Positions 34,680-45,832 of a stretch of 64,000 nucleotides of DNA are shown here, piece after piece. The position numbers were made by a program, and so were the translations under genes. The notes below the pieces were generated by a model that was not told where the DNA came from, did no database searches, and saw nothing but the letters and a program-made list of their open reading frames with translations. The stretch is from contig CAMPDV010000113.1 in the NCBI GenBank assembly GCA_946699065.1, forward strand, positions 124,001-188,000, read 5' to 3'. This stretch comes from Loxodes magnus. Taxonomy: Eukaryota; Ciliophora; Karyorelictea; Loxodida; Loxodidae. The number at the start of each line of letters is the position of its first letter. The stretch's first letter is position 1.

Positions 34680-35198
34680 TCATAAAGGCTTCTCGAAGTG
34701 TTTGATATCTCTTACTTTTGGCTTTACATCCACCTTTTCACTCTAACTATCATGTGTATTTGCCAATTATGTTGCTATAAACTAGTTTGGATTTAGAGGA
34801 TCTATGAAATATCCATCACATCTTACTGTCTCTCCTTCTCTGAAAACGTTAGGTAACTCTCCCTCGTAAATTACTTATATCTCATAAATAAAATCAGTCA
34901 CTATAAAGGTATGAGTCCTTCCTTAAATTTAGACACTTCCTTCTTTAACTATCCCTATTAGTCAAGAATTAGTTATTGCCTTCCCTGAGTTTAATACTTC
35001 TGAAGGCTGGAAGTATTATTTATTAGAATAACCTTTCTTTTTGTTAAAGCCAGATGTTAAATACAAAGAGTAAAGGGAAAGCCCTATACTTCCAGATGCC
35101 AAGATTCTGAATAAGAATGCGCGCTGGAAGATTTTCCCTTTAATCACTTTTAGAAATGATGGCTAGTATTGGGCTATAGAGTTAAACATCTTCTTCAT
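34680..35198 (-). CDS. ccmE: CcmE-like haem chaperone, mitochondrial, 172 aa
   Basis: CcmE carries haem covalently on its way to cytochrome c in the System I maturation pathway, in the inner mitochondrial membrane. The protein has a basic N-terminus, one membrane helix (RILASGSIGLSLYSLYL, about 30-46), then the beta-barrel with the family signatures: LIGIVKEGSVQIQGRTHTFIV, then VIYEGELPNVFREGETVRCDG (residues split here across the strand), close to the YxGxLPDLFREGxxVVxxG of CcmE. The haem-binding histidine region is LANTHDS with H149, one residue displaced from the bacterial LAKHDENY. One UGA-Trp. No intron. Nuclear location of this gene fits a ciliate, whose mitochondrial DNA keeps other System I genes. 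Confidence 0.85.
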
Positions 35199-35524
35199 TT
35201 TTATTTAATTCTCAATTTTTTATCACCTCACAATCAATAAAACTCTATCACTAATAACTTGCTTTTTAACTTAGAAGACATTAGATGAATGTATAGATTG
35301 ACTAGTGTGGTATAACTACACGCTATGATATACTTCGCTAGCTTATTTGTTAGACTAGCTATATTTAATATTACATCTTAGAGCTAAAAAACTGGCTAAG
35401 ATGGATGGGAAAGATAATGAAATATTTTAATTTAGGTAGCTTTGATTAGAGGTAGATGACGTTGAAAATAAATAGAGAGTTCGTTTGAATTACCGAATCA
35501 ATATTTAAATGTTGCTACAATATT
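35199..35524. other. intergenic stretch
   Basis: AT-rich spacer, nothing seen. Confidence 0.4.
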
Positions 35525-36526
35525 TCAAGAGTCCATCTAATTCTGAGCTTTAGTTTTAAACTGTTTGCTACTAGGTTTGTCTGCCTTATTATTTGGCCTT
35601 TGGCTGTTATTGCCTCTAATTTCTTCTTCTGTTCTTTAAACTGTTCCATCAGATTTGCATATTTCAGTTATTTTTATGGTATAAGATTAGCCACTCTTTG
35701 TATATGTTTTCGTGTTAACGCTTTTTCTGACTCCCTTTTTGAATGAAGTCTATGAACTGTTATTTTGCTACTTGTCTAAGCTGAAAATATCGAAAAAGCT
35801 TCCAAAACTTTCTTCGACTTATCTTTCAAAATTTCCACAGTCGAATAAGTTCTCATTGATGTCAAATAGACCGCTTTTCTTCCTAGTCCTTCCGTTAAAA
35901 GAATTGGAGTCTTAAAAGATTTAAGGCTACTTTTTCTTGTAATCGTTTTTGCCTTTTTTATGCTAATCAGGGACTTTCTTCTCTTACTGAGTTTGAGGAT
36001 TATCATTAGACTATTTCTGCCTTTTCCTTCCAAAGAATTATTCAAAAGGATCCTCATCATCGTAGCTTGAAAACTTGACCTAGGATCCAAAATCAAAATC
36101 TCCTAGGATTTCATCTATATCACCAAAAGGATTAGTCTCACCGAAAAACTATTTAAAGATATCCTCAGCTTTCTGGAATTGAAACTGGTCTGGTTCTGTA
36201 AAGTAGTCAAATCCTTCACTAGTTTCAAATCCATCATTTTTCTTTTTCTCTTAAAATCCTCCAAACCCACCAAAATTCTACTTAATTTAAACCGATTTTG
36301 ACCCTTCAACTTCATAATAATCATAGTATTGTCTTTTCAAAGGATCGGATAGAACAGTATAAGCCTCACTAATCTCCTTGAATTTCTTTTCAGCTTCTTC
36401 TTTATTATTAGGGTTCTTATCAGGATGTCAACGAATGGCTAATTTTCGATAAGCCTTTCTTATATCATCATTCGTTGCCTATTTCTAAAGTTCTAAGACG
36501 GTATAAAGGCAACGCTATTAATTCAT
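35525..36526 (-). CDS. DnaJ/Hsp40 co-chaperone, 333 aa
   Basis: The J domain (residues 1-70) stimulates Hsp70 ATPase: [20 protein letters not shown], then [20 protein letters not shown] with the essential HPD motif, then [21 protein letters not shown]. The Trp before HPD (residue 33) is a UGA codon at 36430-36428; Trp is the usual residue here, which directly supports UGA as Trp. After the J domain is a Gly/Phe-rich part (FGGFGGF) and a long acidic Phe/Asp/Gln-rich region ([28 protein letters not shown]), ending at UGA 35527-35525. No zinc centre, so a type II/III J protein of DNAJB style. No intron. Confidence 0.92.
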
Positions 36527-36791
36527 ATTTGTTGGGATTTATTTTTAAGTCTTAGAAAAACATATAATTTACAGTTTTGATCAATTCTATAAAAAATTAC
36601 CCTATAGAACATTCTAGAACCCTCTTTTACCATACTAGCCATATATTACCTCAATACCATGCTTGCTAGCATATTACCTAGAGGCTAGATCTAGTGCATG
36701 TATTGATAAGATGTGGTTAAGGTTAAGTGAGATGAAGTTCTGAATGGAGTTGTAGTATATAAAGTTAGCTAAATTGGGTTATATATAAAAA

Positions 36792-37715
36792 ATGCATATT
36801 TTGAAAAATAAACTAGGGATTGATATCCTGCTAGTGACTTGATTAGTCGCTTTCTATGGGTACTTTATTGCAGTGTATTATGGAATCTATTACATCTATT
36901 AAGCCTATGAACCTGGGAAGACTAGGATGTGACTTACTAACACTGGATGATTTGTTCTAGTTTTGTATACTTTCTGTATTATTAATGCTGTTATATGTCA
37001 GGCTAGGGCTGCTTTTACCGATCCTGGGTATATTAATGAAATAGTTCCTCCGTTTTAAGTGGCTAATTTAAATGAGGTTAGGATTTAGGATGCTCAGCGT
37101 AATCCAGATATAGATCCTTGCTTGTAAAGATGATGTATCAAATGTGCCTAGTGGAAGCCACCTAGAGCTCATCACTGTCGAGTATGTAAAAAGTGCATTT
37201 TACTAATGGATCACCATTGCTGGATGATAAACAATTGTATAGGCGTAAAAAACAACAAGTACTTCATCCTATATCTCACCTACATCACTCTATCCTCCTT
37301 TCTAATGGCAGCTATTTTAATAACCAGCTTGTTCTATTGAATCCTTTATGATTACATTAACTAAGAAGATAGACTTTACAAAGCAAAGTATAGAGAAAGA
37401 TTTGAATGGGGAGGGTTTATAAATGGCACAATAGGAATAATACTAGGAATAGTATTATCCACTATCCTAGCAGATTTGATTAACAATGTACATAATAACT
37501 TGTGTAATAACCAAACTTAAGTCGATGAAGCGAAAAAAACATTTGGAGCTTAGAATGGATTCTGGAAGAATGCAGAAACATACTTCGGTAACTAGTACAA
37601 CTGAAAATGGTATTTTCCCTTCACACCTAAATATAAATTTGATGAGTACGAGCTTGTCTATAGTTCTTATAAAGAAGCGAAAGAAAGAGGAGGAAAGAAA
37701 GATCTATGATTTGAT
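36792..37715 (+). CDS. DHHC palmitoyltransferase, 307 aa
   Basis: Transfers palmitate to cysteines of membrane proteins, on ER/Golgi or plasma membrane. Four membrane helices (about 8-30, 48-68, 155-180, 205-228) flank a cysteine-rich domain: [18 protein letters not shown], then [12 protein letters not shown] with the catalytic Cys143 in DHHC 140-143. A conserved-type FG-NxxxW segment follows near residue 252-270 (TPxE replaced), and the end is a basic tail ([11 protein letters not shown]) before UGA 37713-37715. Several Trp in the helices are UGA. No intron. It is divergently placed 265 bases from the DnaJ gene. Confidence 0.93.
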
Positions 37716-38773
37716 TATCATAAATATTTAGTAATTTTAATTAGCTAATCTTACTCTAAGCTGGTTACTGTATTTCAGTATCATTCACTCAAATCCTTCT
37801 GGCAAGCATTTTCGATCTTACTAGATAAATAGTATGTAGTTAGGGTATTTTAAAGATCCATACTAATAAAATTAAAACCTTGTAAAGTATTTTAGTTATC
37901 AAAGAGTTAAAGCATTATTAATTTAGTATTACAGGTACATCTAGATTTATAAGGCTATGGTTTTAAAATGTTTGCTAAACTATCTATATTTCCTTTAATT
38001 TCTATAATCGCTATGATAATAGCTAAGGTCTAATGTATGATTTAACTGCCTAAAATTATTGTTTTATATTCCGCTAATATCAACTTTTAAGCGTTGATCT
38101 AGCTTGTCAAATAGCTTTACTATACACTCGAAAATTCTCTTTTGGTTTTGTTGGTTGATAGCATTTATTGATTATAACCAACTTCATTGTTTCACTCCCA
38201 TTAACCTATATATTACATCATACCTCACTCATCTTTAAACCATAACTACTCAATTCTTTACTATGCTCACTTAGAGCCTCTGCTATGAAGTCTTCCTTGC
38301 ATTCTTCAGTTAGAAGTGAATCTACTTTTAACTTTTGACCTTTTCACCAAAATAGTTTACTAACTCAATGTCTCACTATACTTGATAGCAGTACTCATAT
38401 CTAATAATACCTAAAGAGATACTGAGATAGCCTAGTAAAAGTGTATATTAATATTAAGAGAGATGACTAATATAGATTATGACTCATGGATATTACTTAG
38501 GAATATATGATCATACTATACCTTTACTATTGACATTAAGTGCTATTATTTATAAGCAAACCTTATAAAAGATATTATAACTGCCAAATAGGCTAGATAA
38601 TGAAGAATTTTGAGAATTGAGATTTACAGAAAAACTGTTGCAGAATATAGAGTCAAGGAGTTATGTAAATGCTGGGTAATCTGGCTTAGTTTTATAATGA
38701 AGAAAGATAGAAAGGAAAGAATATTAAGCGGAATTGCTCTTTGATACCTAACAATGCTAAGTACTTAAAATAA
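37716..38773. other. intergenic stretch
   Basis: About 1 kb between convergent genes, no convincing frame. Confidence 0.4.
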
Positions 38774-40588
38774 TCAATAAGATTATAGTTATGATTGCAG
38801 AATTAGAGCTTGTAAAGACTCCATCCATTTCTCAAATTCAACTTTATTGATAGCTTTGAATTTTAATGAACTTAATTTCTTGTACTTAATCTGTCCATCC
38901 TCCAATATTTTGCATATTATTAGCTTTCCCTTTATCTCAAATGCTTTCTCTTTCTATTGTTATTATATTGTCAGGCTTTCTAATGGTAAGTAAGATGAAG
39001 GAGTTACATCTTCCTGCTTTTTCAAGAAGTACAAGCAGTTATCACAATAACATACTCATTTCTTCTTGTTCTTCTAGGATATTAAGATACCTTGCTAGAT
39101 AGGCTTTGGAAAGACTGGGCATTTTCATTCTCTGTAGTTAGGAAACAAAGTTTTCCTTTTAACTCTTTCGTATATATCTAGTAAAAAGTGCTCTGGAAAC
39201 TGCTCATTGTCATTAATTCCGAAGTTACTCTGTAATCACCATGATCTGGATTTCTTAGAGTTCTTGATATTTCGGAAGCTGTAATCGAGTAGCATCGTGT
39301 TAAAGGCAAGAGCTTTCACACTTCCTACTGTCTTAAAGTAAGCAGGTCGTTGTTTGTTGTTAAAGACGTTGAAATAATCCTCAGCGAATGTCTAGAGAAT
39401 TGAATCTGCATACTGACTAAACTAATCAACCTTTATGTTCTTTAGCATTTATCTTAAAGCTTCAACGAAGTCTTTGTTAGGTATATTGGATAGTAAAAAG
39501 AATTCCTTTCTGACCTATGAAAAGTAAGAATCATTCCGTCCAATAACCTCAGCTAGACTTTCCTAATCAATGCTATTTTGCTCGAGTAGAAACTGAGCTA
39601 CTTTCTAAGGTTGAGGTGGTGTGATGCCGACAGAAAGGATAAAGGCTAAGCCTCTAAAAGGCTTCTAGTTAAAGATTTTAATTCCTCTATTTTACAATAA
39701 AATACAAGTTTAATAATCCAGTGATATGCAAGGCTTAAAATTAGGACTAAACTACTCCAGGTTCTGATTTTAAGGTGATGTTATTTGAGTACAAAATTTG
39801 AGGTTTTATTCACCTTTATTTGCTTAAATTTCGCTACCCAGTTCGAAGCCTTTCAAGTTGAGGACTTTTAATGCTACAGGAGATATTTCTTCCATCTAAC
39901 TGAAGTAGTTTTCTGATCTAGGTGATGATCTATTTGTTGACCTGTTATACTAGAATGGTAGCTGTATCTTATCTAGCCTTAAAGGTGGAATTAAAGATAA
40001 GTTTCCATTTCCATTTCCATTTCCATTTTTCTATGTTTATTATACCTTGGACTAACTATCAGCTGAAGTGGTTTAAGCTTCCTATTTTATATTAAACTAC
40101 TAAAAAATTCCAACGGTGATTTCATCTGCAGCTATATCTACTGCTTTAACCCCTTTCTTATTCAAGATATTCTAATCAGATCCTTTCTGTAATAGCAGCT
40201 TCGCATATCTCGGTTTTTTATAATAAGCTGCGATATGCAAAGGAGTTCACCCTACTATATCTTGGGAATTCACATCCGCTCCAGCTAAGATCAATTCCTC
40301 TATTATATGCTAAGTACCATCACGAACAGCTACATGCAAGATACTAGTTTCGTTCAAATCTTTACAGTTAGCATTCGCTCCTTACTATAGATATCATCTG
40401 ACCGCACTAAGATTCTTACCTATACAGCTTTAGAAGAGTTTAACATTAATATCAGTCAAATTTTCTAAAGATTCACTTGTAATTCTCCCTCTAGGAGCAT
40501 CCTCCTTAATAGTAACCTCTTTTCACTCTTTATTATTTTAGTCATAGCAGTTTCTACAGCAATTTTTACAAGCAAATGAATTACCCAT
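38774..40588 (-). CDS. ankyrin-repeat Sec7-domain protein (Arf-GEF-like), 604 aa
   Basis: The N-terminus MGNSFACKNCCRNCYD has Gly2 and several Cys, a strong myristoyl/palmitoyl anchor. Residues ~50-185 hold about three ankyrin repeats (ETSILHVAVRDGTQHIIEEL; TPLHIAAYYKKPRYAKLLLQ). A Ser/Asn-rich linker follows, including four Asn-Gly pairs. Residues ~310-470 match a Sec7 domain, the exchange module for Arf GTPases: FNQKPFRGLAFILSVG, then AQFLLEQNSIDQESLAEVIG, VEALRQMLKNIKVDQFSQ, SILQTFAEDYFNVFN. The glutamic finger expected after the second Gly (LGE) is Arg351 (IGRND), and the FRLPGEAQKID loop is not conserved, so classical exchange activity is doubtful. The C-terminus may be a PH-like domain ending KWMESLQALILQ before UGA. 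No intron; 605 codons. Confidence 0.85.
40004..40028 (-). repeat. coding hexamer repeat (four Asn-Gly pairs)
   Basis: The minus strand repeats AATGGA four times within the linker of the ankyrin-Sec7 gene, followed by a GGAAAC variant. In-frame microsatellite, probably length-variable. Confidence 0.8.
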
Positions 40589-40886
40589 TTTATAGAGATA
40601 AAATGCTTACGAAAGATTAAGAAAATAATGTTTTAACTATGAGGAAAGCTTATTTACCCATAGGCTAGGTAAGTTCTTGCCTCTTCTTATTGCATTTCAA
40701 AGTCTTTTACTTATGATTACTTGAGTAGTAATTTGATGTTATTAGATTGTGGCTACTAGAAATTATCATTTTAATGACTTTTTACCACTTTTAAAATATC
40801 TCTTTGATATACTAATTTTAGATCTATAATGCTAAGATAAAAATAAGGTAGTATAATTACTAAGGATAACTTTGCTAATGTTTATA

Positions 40887-41319
40887 TCAGAATATATCGC
40901 TTCTTTCATTTCCTGAGCTAGTCTTCTTGTTATTTGACTTTACTTTCTTAGTGTATCTTCTTTGATATTCTATCTCTAAAACGCCTTAATTTATATCACA
41001 ATCTACGTTTCTTCTAGGAAGCTCTTCTGTCTTCTTAGGTTACTATATTTTATAACTTCAACGAGTCTAGATTTTAGTTCTAGTTGTACTCTACGCTATG
41101 ACTGCAATATTGGTTATCATATTTATGTCTTCCAATGCATCAGCAACTTTGTAGAACCTACATCTTAAGGATATTCCCTATTAGTAGCATATTCATTACT
41201 CTAGTGTACTTCTAGGCTCCTAAAGTTCTAAATTCTGCTGATATATAACTATTGATAGTAGGTAAGCGAGATAAAAGATAACTTGTTGCTGCTTTTTCTT
41301 ATGTAAATGAGTTGATCAT
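40887..41319 (-). CDS. small basic protein, possibly Alba-like, 136 aa
   Basis: The ATG at 41319 starts MINSFTQEKAATSYLLSR; a UGA at 40889-40887 ends it. A 22-nt GT-AG intron at 41178-41199 (containing CTAAT) joins the first frame to KVADALEDINMITNIAVIAQ and makes 137 codons. The length, the basic character and the order beta-helix-beta-helix-beta (SYISAEFRTLG; GISLRCRFYKVADAL; VLEIEYQRR) recall Alba-domain RNA/DNA-binding proteins, but no signature residues are certain, so the family is a guess. The C-terminus is Lys/Ser-rich. Confidence 0.55.
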
Positions 41320-41439
41320 TCTTCTCCTTTTAAAGTAGTAAGAAGCTTATGAGAAAGGCAAATAGTAAGAGTCCAATGAAAGGAGAATGCGAGTCTGCTT
41401 AATATTTTGTATCTTCTAACATTTAATCAAATGATGAGT

Positions 41440-42248
41440 TCATTGAGAACATTAGTTGCTTTTATTCTTCTTAATGCAAACTTTGAATTACATAATACTT
41501 AGAAATTGGAAATACTTTGATGACGAGATTAGAATTCTAATCAAGTCAATTTAGGACTCCAGAAATTTATTGAAAGTAGTTTGTAATATCATTTAAAGCC
41601 ATTAGGAGTAGTCATATGAATAAAGCTCAGGAACTAGTTAAATTTGACCTGATAAGTATGAATAAACAAAATGTTCTTTTTCTCTTCTTATTAATTAGGA
41701 TCGCTCAATTAATACTTCTTCTAAATTTTATGCTTCGGTCTCCATCAATCCTTTCATATCCTTTTCTTAAGAAATATTCTAAATCTGCATCCCTATTTTC
41801 CTTCTATTTCACTACCTTAAATTTACCTTTATTTGTATATCCTAAATTAATTTAAATTTGATTGCCTATTTTTTCAATATGCTAATCTCATTTTTACTAG
41901 TCTATAGCAAGAAAGATTTTTGCATTTTAGACTGTATTTTAAAAGGTATTCAATCAATTAAAATCTTATTTCTTAGAAGTTCGCTTTGATATCTGCTAAT
42001 TAATATACTATTATGCTTATTGACCTTCTTCTAGTTAATATTTGTTTAGACTATCTTAGCAGAATTTCTTATACGTGATTGTCTTCTTTTAATTCTTTCC
42101 TTTTGATGAATTTGCCTGTTCAAGGAATGAAACATTTTTTATCTAATACAATTCTTAACTTGCTCCAGCTATTTTCACTACTATAATCTTACTCTTTATG
42201 CTGACTATTTTATATCAACTAGACCAGCAGAATTTCCTTATTCTGCAT
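41440..42248 (-). CDS. unknown basic helical protein, 261 aa
   Basis: ATG (MQNKEILLVQLIQNSQHKEQ) to UGA 41442-41440. A 23-nt GT-AG intron at 41804-41826 joins the two frames and gives 262 codons. Lys/Arg/Gln/Ile-rich and mostly helical (KRKELKEDNHVQEILLRQ; NLEEVLIERSQLIRREKEHF), with a more hydrophobic C-terminus. No family recognised. An open standard-code frame on the opposite strand at 41616-41855 is its antisense shadow. Confidence 0.65.
41804..41826 (-). other. 23-nt intron (model)
   Basis: GT...AG on the minus strand, ending GTGAAATAG. It restores a single frame in the CDS 41440-42248. Confidence 0.6.
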
Positions 42249-42954
42249 ACTTTTTCCTCCTTCTTAGAGATTAAAATTTAGCTCTTAAAGAGATTTTAAA
42301 ATGAGCTTCCTTAAGACAGCTTTAGAGGTCTAATTAGTTTTGAGATGCTTTTTTAAATTGGCAAAGTTTTAGTGATACTAACTTTTCCTGCTTATGGGGG
42401 GAATTAAGACTATAGACTAATTTTATTATATCTGCACTTGTTTATCTTATTTAGCTTTTTGATATTTAGGCCTTTTGTTTATATGAGATCTACTAACTAT
42501 CATGCTAATTCAAGATTTTTATAAGACATTGCAATAATAGTTCAGCTTCCTTGTTTTTGAGAAAGGGATAATTATAATACTCATTCCATTGTACTAAATC
42601 ATAAGCTCTCTTACCATTACTCTTCCCAACTCTATCTTACCTTTCTTTCTTTGCTTATTATTACTTTCTACTCCTTTTGCCTCAGTCCATTGATAACACT
42701 CCTTCCAATCATCTAATTAACTTAGCCCTTGCCACTAAATAGTATTTTGACTTCTATCTCACTGGGGATTTCTAGCTTTCAATACCTGAATTAAAACACT
42801 TAAAGCTTTACTTTTTTTGCCAATTTTATGTCCAAATGTATTTATATGATACCATATATTTAGCCTTTAATGGGTAAATTGCAACTTAAGTCTAACATAG
42901 TTGTCATAATTATTATACCAAATAGCAATGCTAGGGATATACTAAAGTAAGACT
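42249..42954. other. divergent intergenic region
   Basis: T-rich, no gene seen. Confidence 0.4.
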
Positions 42955-43380
42955 ATGAAATTGAAGAAAGAGGATATTGGGAATAGAGGGATTTCATTAG
43001 CGATGGTTGAAGAGGATCTAACATATGAGATGATGATGCTAAACTATATCGATATGGTAACAACTTACCAATCAGATGCATGTTTGCTTTATAATTACTA
43101 ACTCCAGCAGCATGAATATGATAATATATAAAGATAGCTAAACTATCATAAGGACTTTAATTTACTATAATGAGAAGCAATATTTTAGCTAAGGAAGTCT
43201 ACAAAAGGAACTAAAGTATAAAATTACTTTATATATGAAGCTAATCTACTGCTTAGCATATTTGGGCATATTATTCAATAATAAACTGAAAGTATAACAA
43301 TTAGCATGAATGGTAGATATCCAAAAATACTTGAAAGCTTTTCTACTTTTAAATTCAATGAATCAAGCGATTAAAATTGA
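42955..43380 (+). CDS. small unknown protein, 141 aa
   Basis: ATG (MKLKKEDIGNRGISLAMVEE) to UGA 43378-43380, one internal UGA (Trp) after FNLLQ. The first 70 residues are acidic and helical, the rest mixed. Downstream to a UGA at 43673-43675 another frame is also protein-like (DIQKYLKAFLLLNSMNQAIK, then a hydrophobic stretch), and a short intron could connect to it, giving a longer protein. Which end is real cannot be decided from sequence alone. No family recognised. Confidence 0.4.
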
Positions 43381-43826
43381 ATTAGCTCTAGTAAGATTAA
43401 ATTCATTAAACACAAAATAGTTCCATTGGATAATACAAGAACTCTCAGTTATTGAATTGTTTTTCTACTTTAAATGAACTTTAATCTTCAATCCCATATT
43501 TTTGGCTTATAAACTAGATTAGTTATTTAGTACCACATTATTAAGTTTAAAGCCAATAACATTTCCACTAAGCGAATTTTAGTTTAAATATAACTATATA
43601 ATTTCATATAATGTCTTGCTCTTTCGCCGCTTTGCTTATTTTTAGCACTATCTTTTTGGATATTCTATCTATTGAAGCACCATAGTTTGCTATCTTTACC
43701 TGCATTTCTTCTAATCAGTTCTACTCTTTCGTTATCAGCTTCTCAAAACAAGTATACTTGTATAAGTTCTATGATATTCCATCTTAGTTCTTACTGTTAC
43801 TCTTACAGTAGTTTTCACTCTAAATG
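43381..43826. other. spacer, possibly a 3' exon of the preceding gene
   Basis: Contains the second protein-like frame mentioned for the gene 42955-43380. Otherwise AT-rich. Confidence 0.3.
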
Positions 43827-45832
43827 TCATTCTGAATTATCGTCTTTTCGTTTTTGTTTCTCCCAGTATATTAGAAAGTCTATATTATCATTAGCTGAAA
43901 CAAGCTTCCTACCACCAACATGTTCTACCTTTACAAAGTACTCAAATGGATTTTTTTCTCTCTTCATTCTTTTGGTTCTAAACATATTTTGGAAATCAAC
44001 ACCTTCGTGAATAGGAAAAAGCATACCAAGAGAGACCTCATTTCTGTTTCGTCGATTACAAAAGTATTGTTGATTCTATTTCTTTCGAAAGCAGTGATAA
44101 GATCATCAGGAAATCTAAGTTTGAAGTTAGTAAGAGCACAGTAAAAGAAGAAAGCGAGATTGTTTGGTAATTTGTGTCTGTTATCGTTTAAGTTATTGAA
44201 GAGTCCATTGATGAGTCCAATTAATTATTGCTTTTCGTTTTTTAATTGACTAGTTTACTAGGTGAAGTTACCATAAACTTGGAAATTGGGAGGGGTTTAT
44301 TGATGAGAGCAAGTTATTTTGGACAAATCAACAGAAGTTTTCAGCAACTTGTTGATAGTGGGCTTCGTTATTTTTTTAAGTCACTTGAATGCGATTTTTT
44401 TATTAGACTTGTAGAGATCGATTAAGTTTAATTTAGATTGATAAGTATGAATGATTGAAACCATAGATTCATCTAACTGAATAGATTCAATATGACCAGA
44501 ATCTTACTTTTTAGGAGTAACGCTTTTAGTATTATCTTGTATATTTTCTTCAATATTTTCTTGACTTCCACTTCATTAATTTTTAACCTCCTCTTAACTT
44601 TTTTACTGCAAAACAAAGTTTTAATCATTTTGAGTTAAATGATCAGTTTATTCTTTATACTAAGTAAGTTCTTATAATTTACCTCATTGTTCGATATCTT
44701 TTTTGTCATATTGATCATAGAACTAATTCAGATTTTCTTTAAATTTCGATTTGTTAAAATTTTACTGGTTAAAAGATCTTTTTAAAGGTGATTAAATCTT
44801 GTCTTCATCGTTTATCTCAAGAAGCTTTTATTGATTCTCTGAAGCTTCTTTATTCAACTACTCTCTATATATTAGAGGATTGAATTGATTGCTTTCACTT
44901 TATTCCAGTAATATCTGCTGTAATTTAGCCTAAATGCTATTCTTTTTAAGGCCGAAATTAAATAGCTTCTTGTGCTTTTTTACTTCCTTTATGCTTTCAC
45001 AGCCAAATTTCTTGATCTCACTTTACTTTACCTCAACTAGGATTTGATCACAGTTTCATGACTTGTTCATTTGATCACTTTGAGATGAATTCTGATGGTT
45101 ACTATCTAGCTCATTTAAATAGAGATTAGAACTAGTTGATTGTTTTTCTTTAGCATAGCTAGGCGTCTTTTAGCTGGTATTTATAAATGATTTCGAATGA
45201 TCTACTTTGGAATGCTGATATCCAGAAGGAGAGAATGAGTACTTTAAGGAAATTTTTTATTCGTTCTAGATGAGCTTTTCTAGTCTAAACTTAGTTTAAG
45301 ATTCAGATTGAGACATTACTGGTTGCGATTTTTGAATTTGGCTATTTTGTATTCTTCTTTAAGGTGTAAGTGAATTACAAAATTCTCGTTTTATGTTTAG
45401 AGCTGAACCTGATTAAATCATCTATAACTCCCCTTTTTTTATTTATACTGATTTACTTAAGTCCAATTATTCTAATGACTACTAAATCTCAGGAAACTCT
45501 ATTACTTTAATCTTTTTGCCTTAATTTTATGGCTAAATAAAGGTAGGGTTCAATGCTCTGCCTTTACTACCATACCACTTCTTTATCTTCACCTTGATTT
45601 TTTTATCAGCGTCTTTGATTTTTTCTTATCCTAGTTAATCCAACACTATTTTCCCCTTTTTTACCTAGTGCTATAAACTATTTGGACCTTATAAATTAAC
45701 ACTACCAACCATATTTACCTAACTCTTATCAGCCAACTATTACATTTCCCCTCTAAGTTCCTCATTCAATTGACTGTTTTATGCTTTTACATTCAGTTAG
45801 TAATTTCATTAAATAGACTTCTTGGCTTTCAT
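43827..45832 (-). CDS. unknown Gln/Ser/Lys-rich protein with conserved-looking C-terminal domain, 660 aa
   Basis: ATG (MKAKKSIQWNYQLNVKAQ) to UGA 43829-43827, with one 23-nt intron at 44037-44059 that leaves 661 codons. The first ~470 residues are low-complexity, rich in Gln, Ser, Asn and Lys, probably disordered. The last ~170 look folded: IAFKWLKKITKPTINKLL, LAFFFYCALTNFKLRFPDD, LGMLFPIHEGVDFQNMF, PFEYFVKVEHVGGRKLVSA. No family recognised. The disordered-plus-domain layout suggests a regulatory or scaffold protein. Confidence 0.75.
44037..44059 (-). other. 23-nt intron
   Basis: GT...AG (starts GTAATCGACG, ends GAAATGAG) on the minus strand. It joins INNTF to VSLGMLFPIHEG and corrects the CDS length. 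Confidence 0.75.

Noticed and set aside
41616-41855. 79-aa hydrophobic ORF on the + strand
   Set aside because: It lies antisense to the exon junction of the minus-strand gene 41440-42248, which has a consistent intron and codon count.
43672-44010. 112-aa + strand ORF
   Set aside because: Antisense to the well-supported C-terminal domain of the gene 43827-45832.
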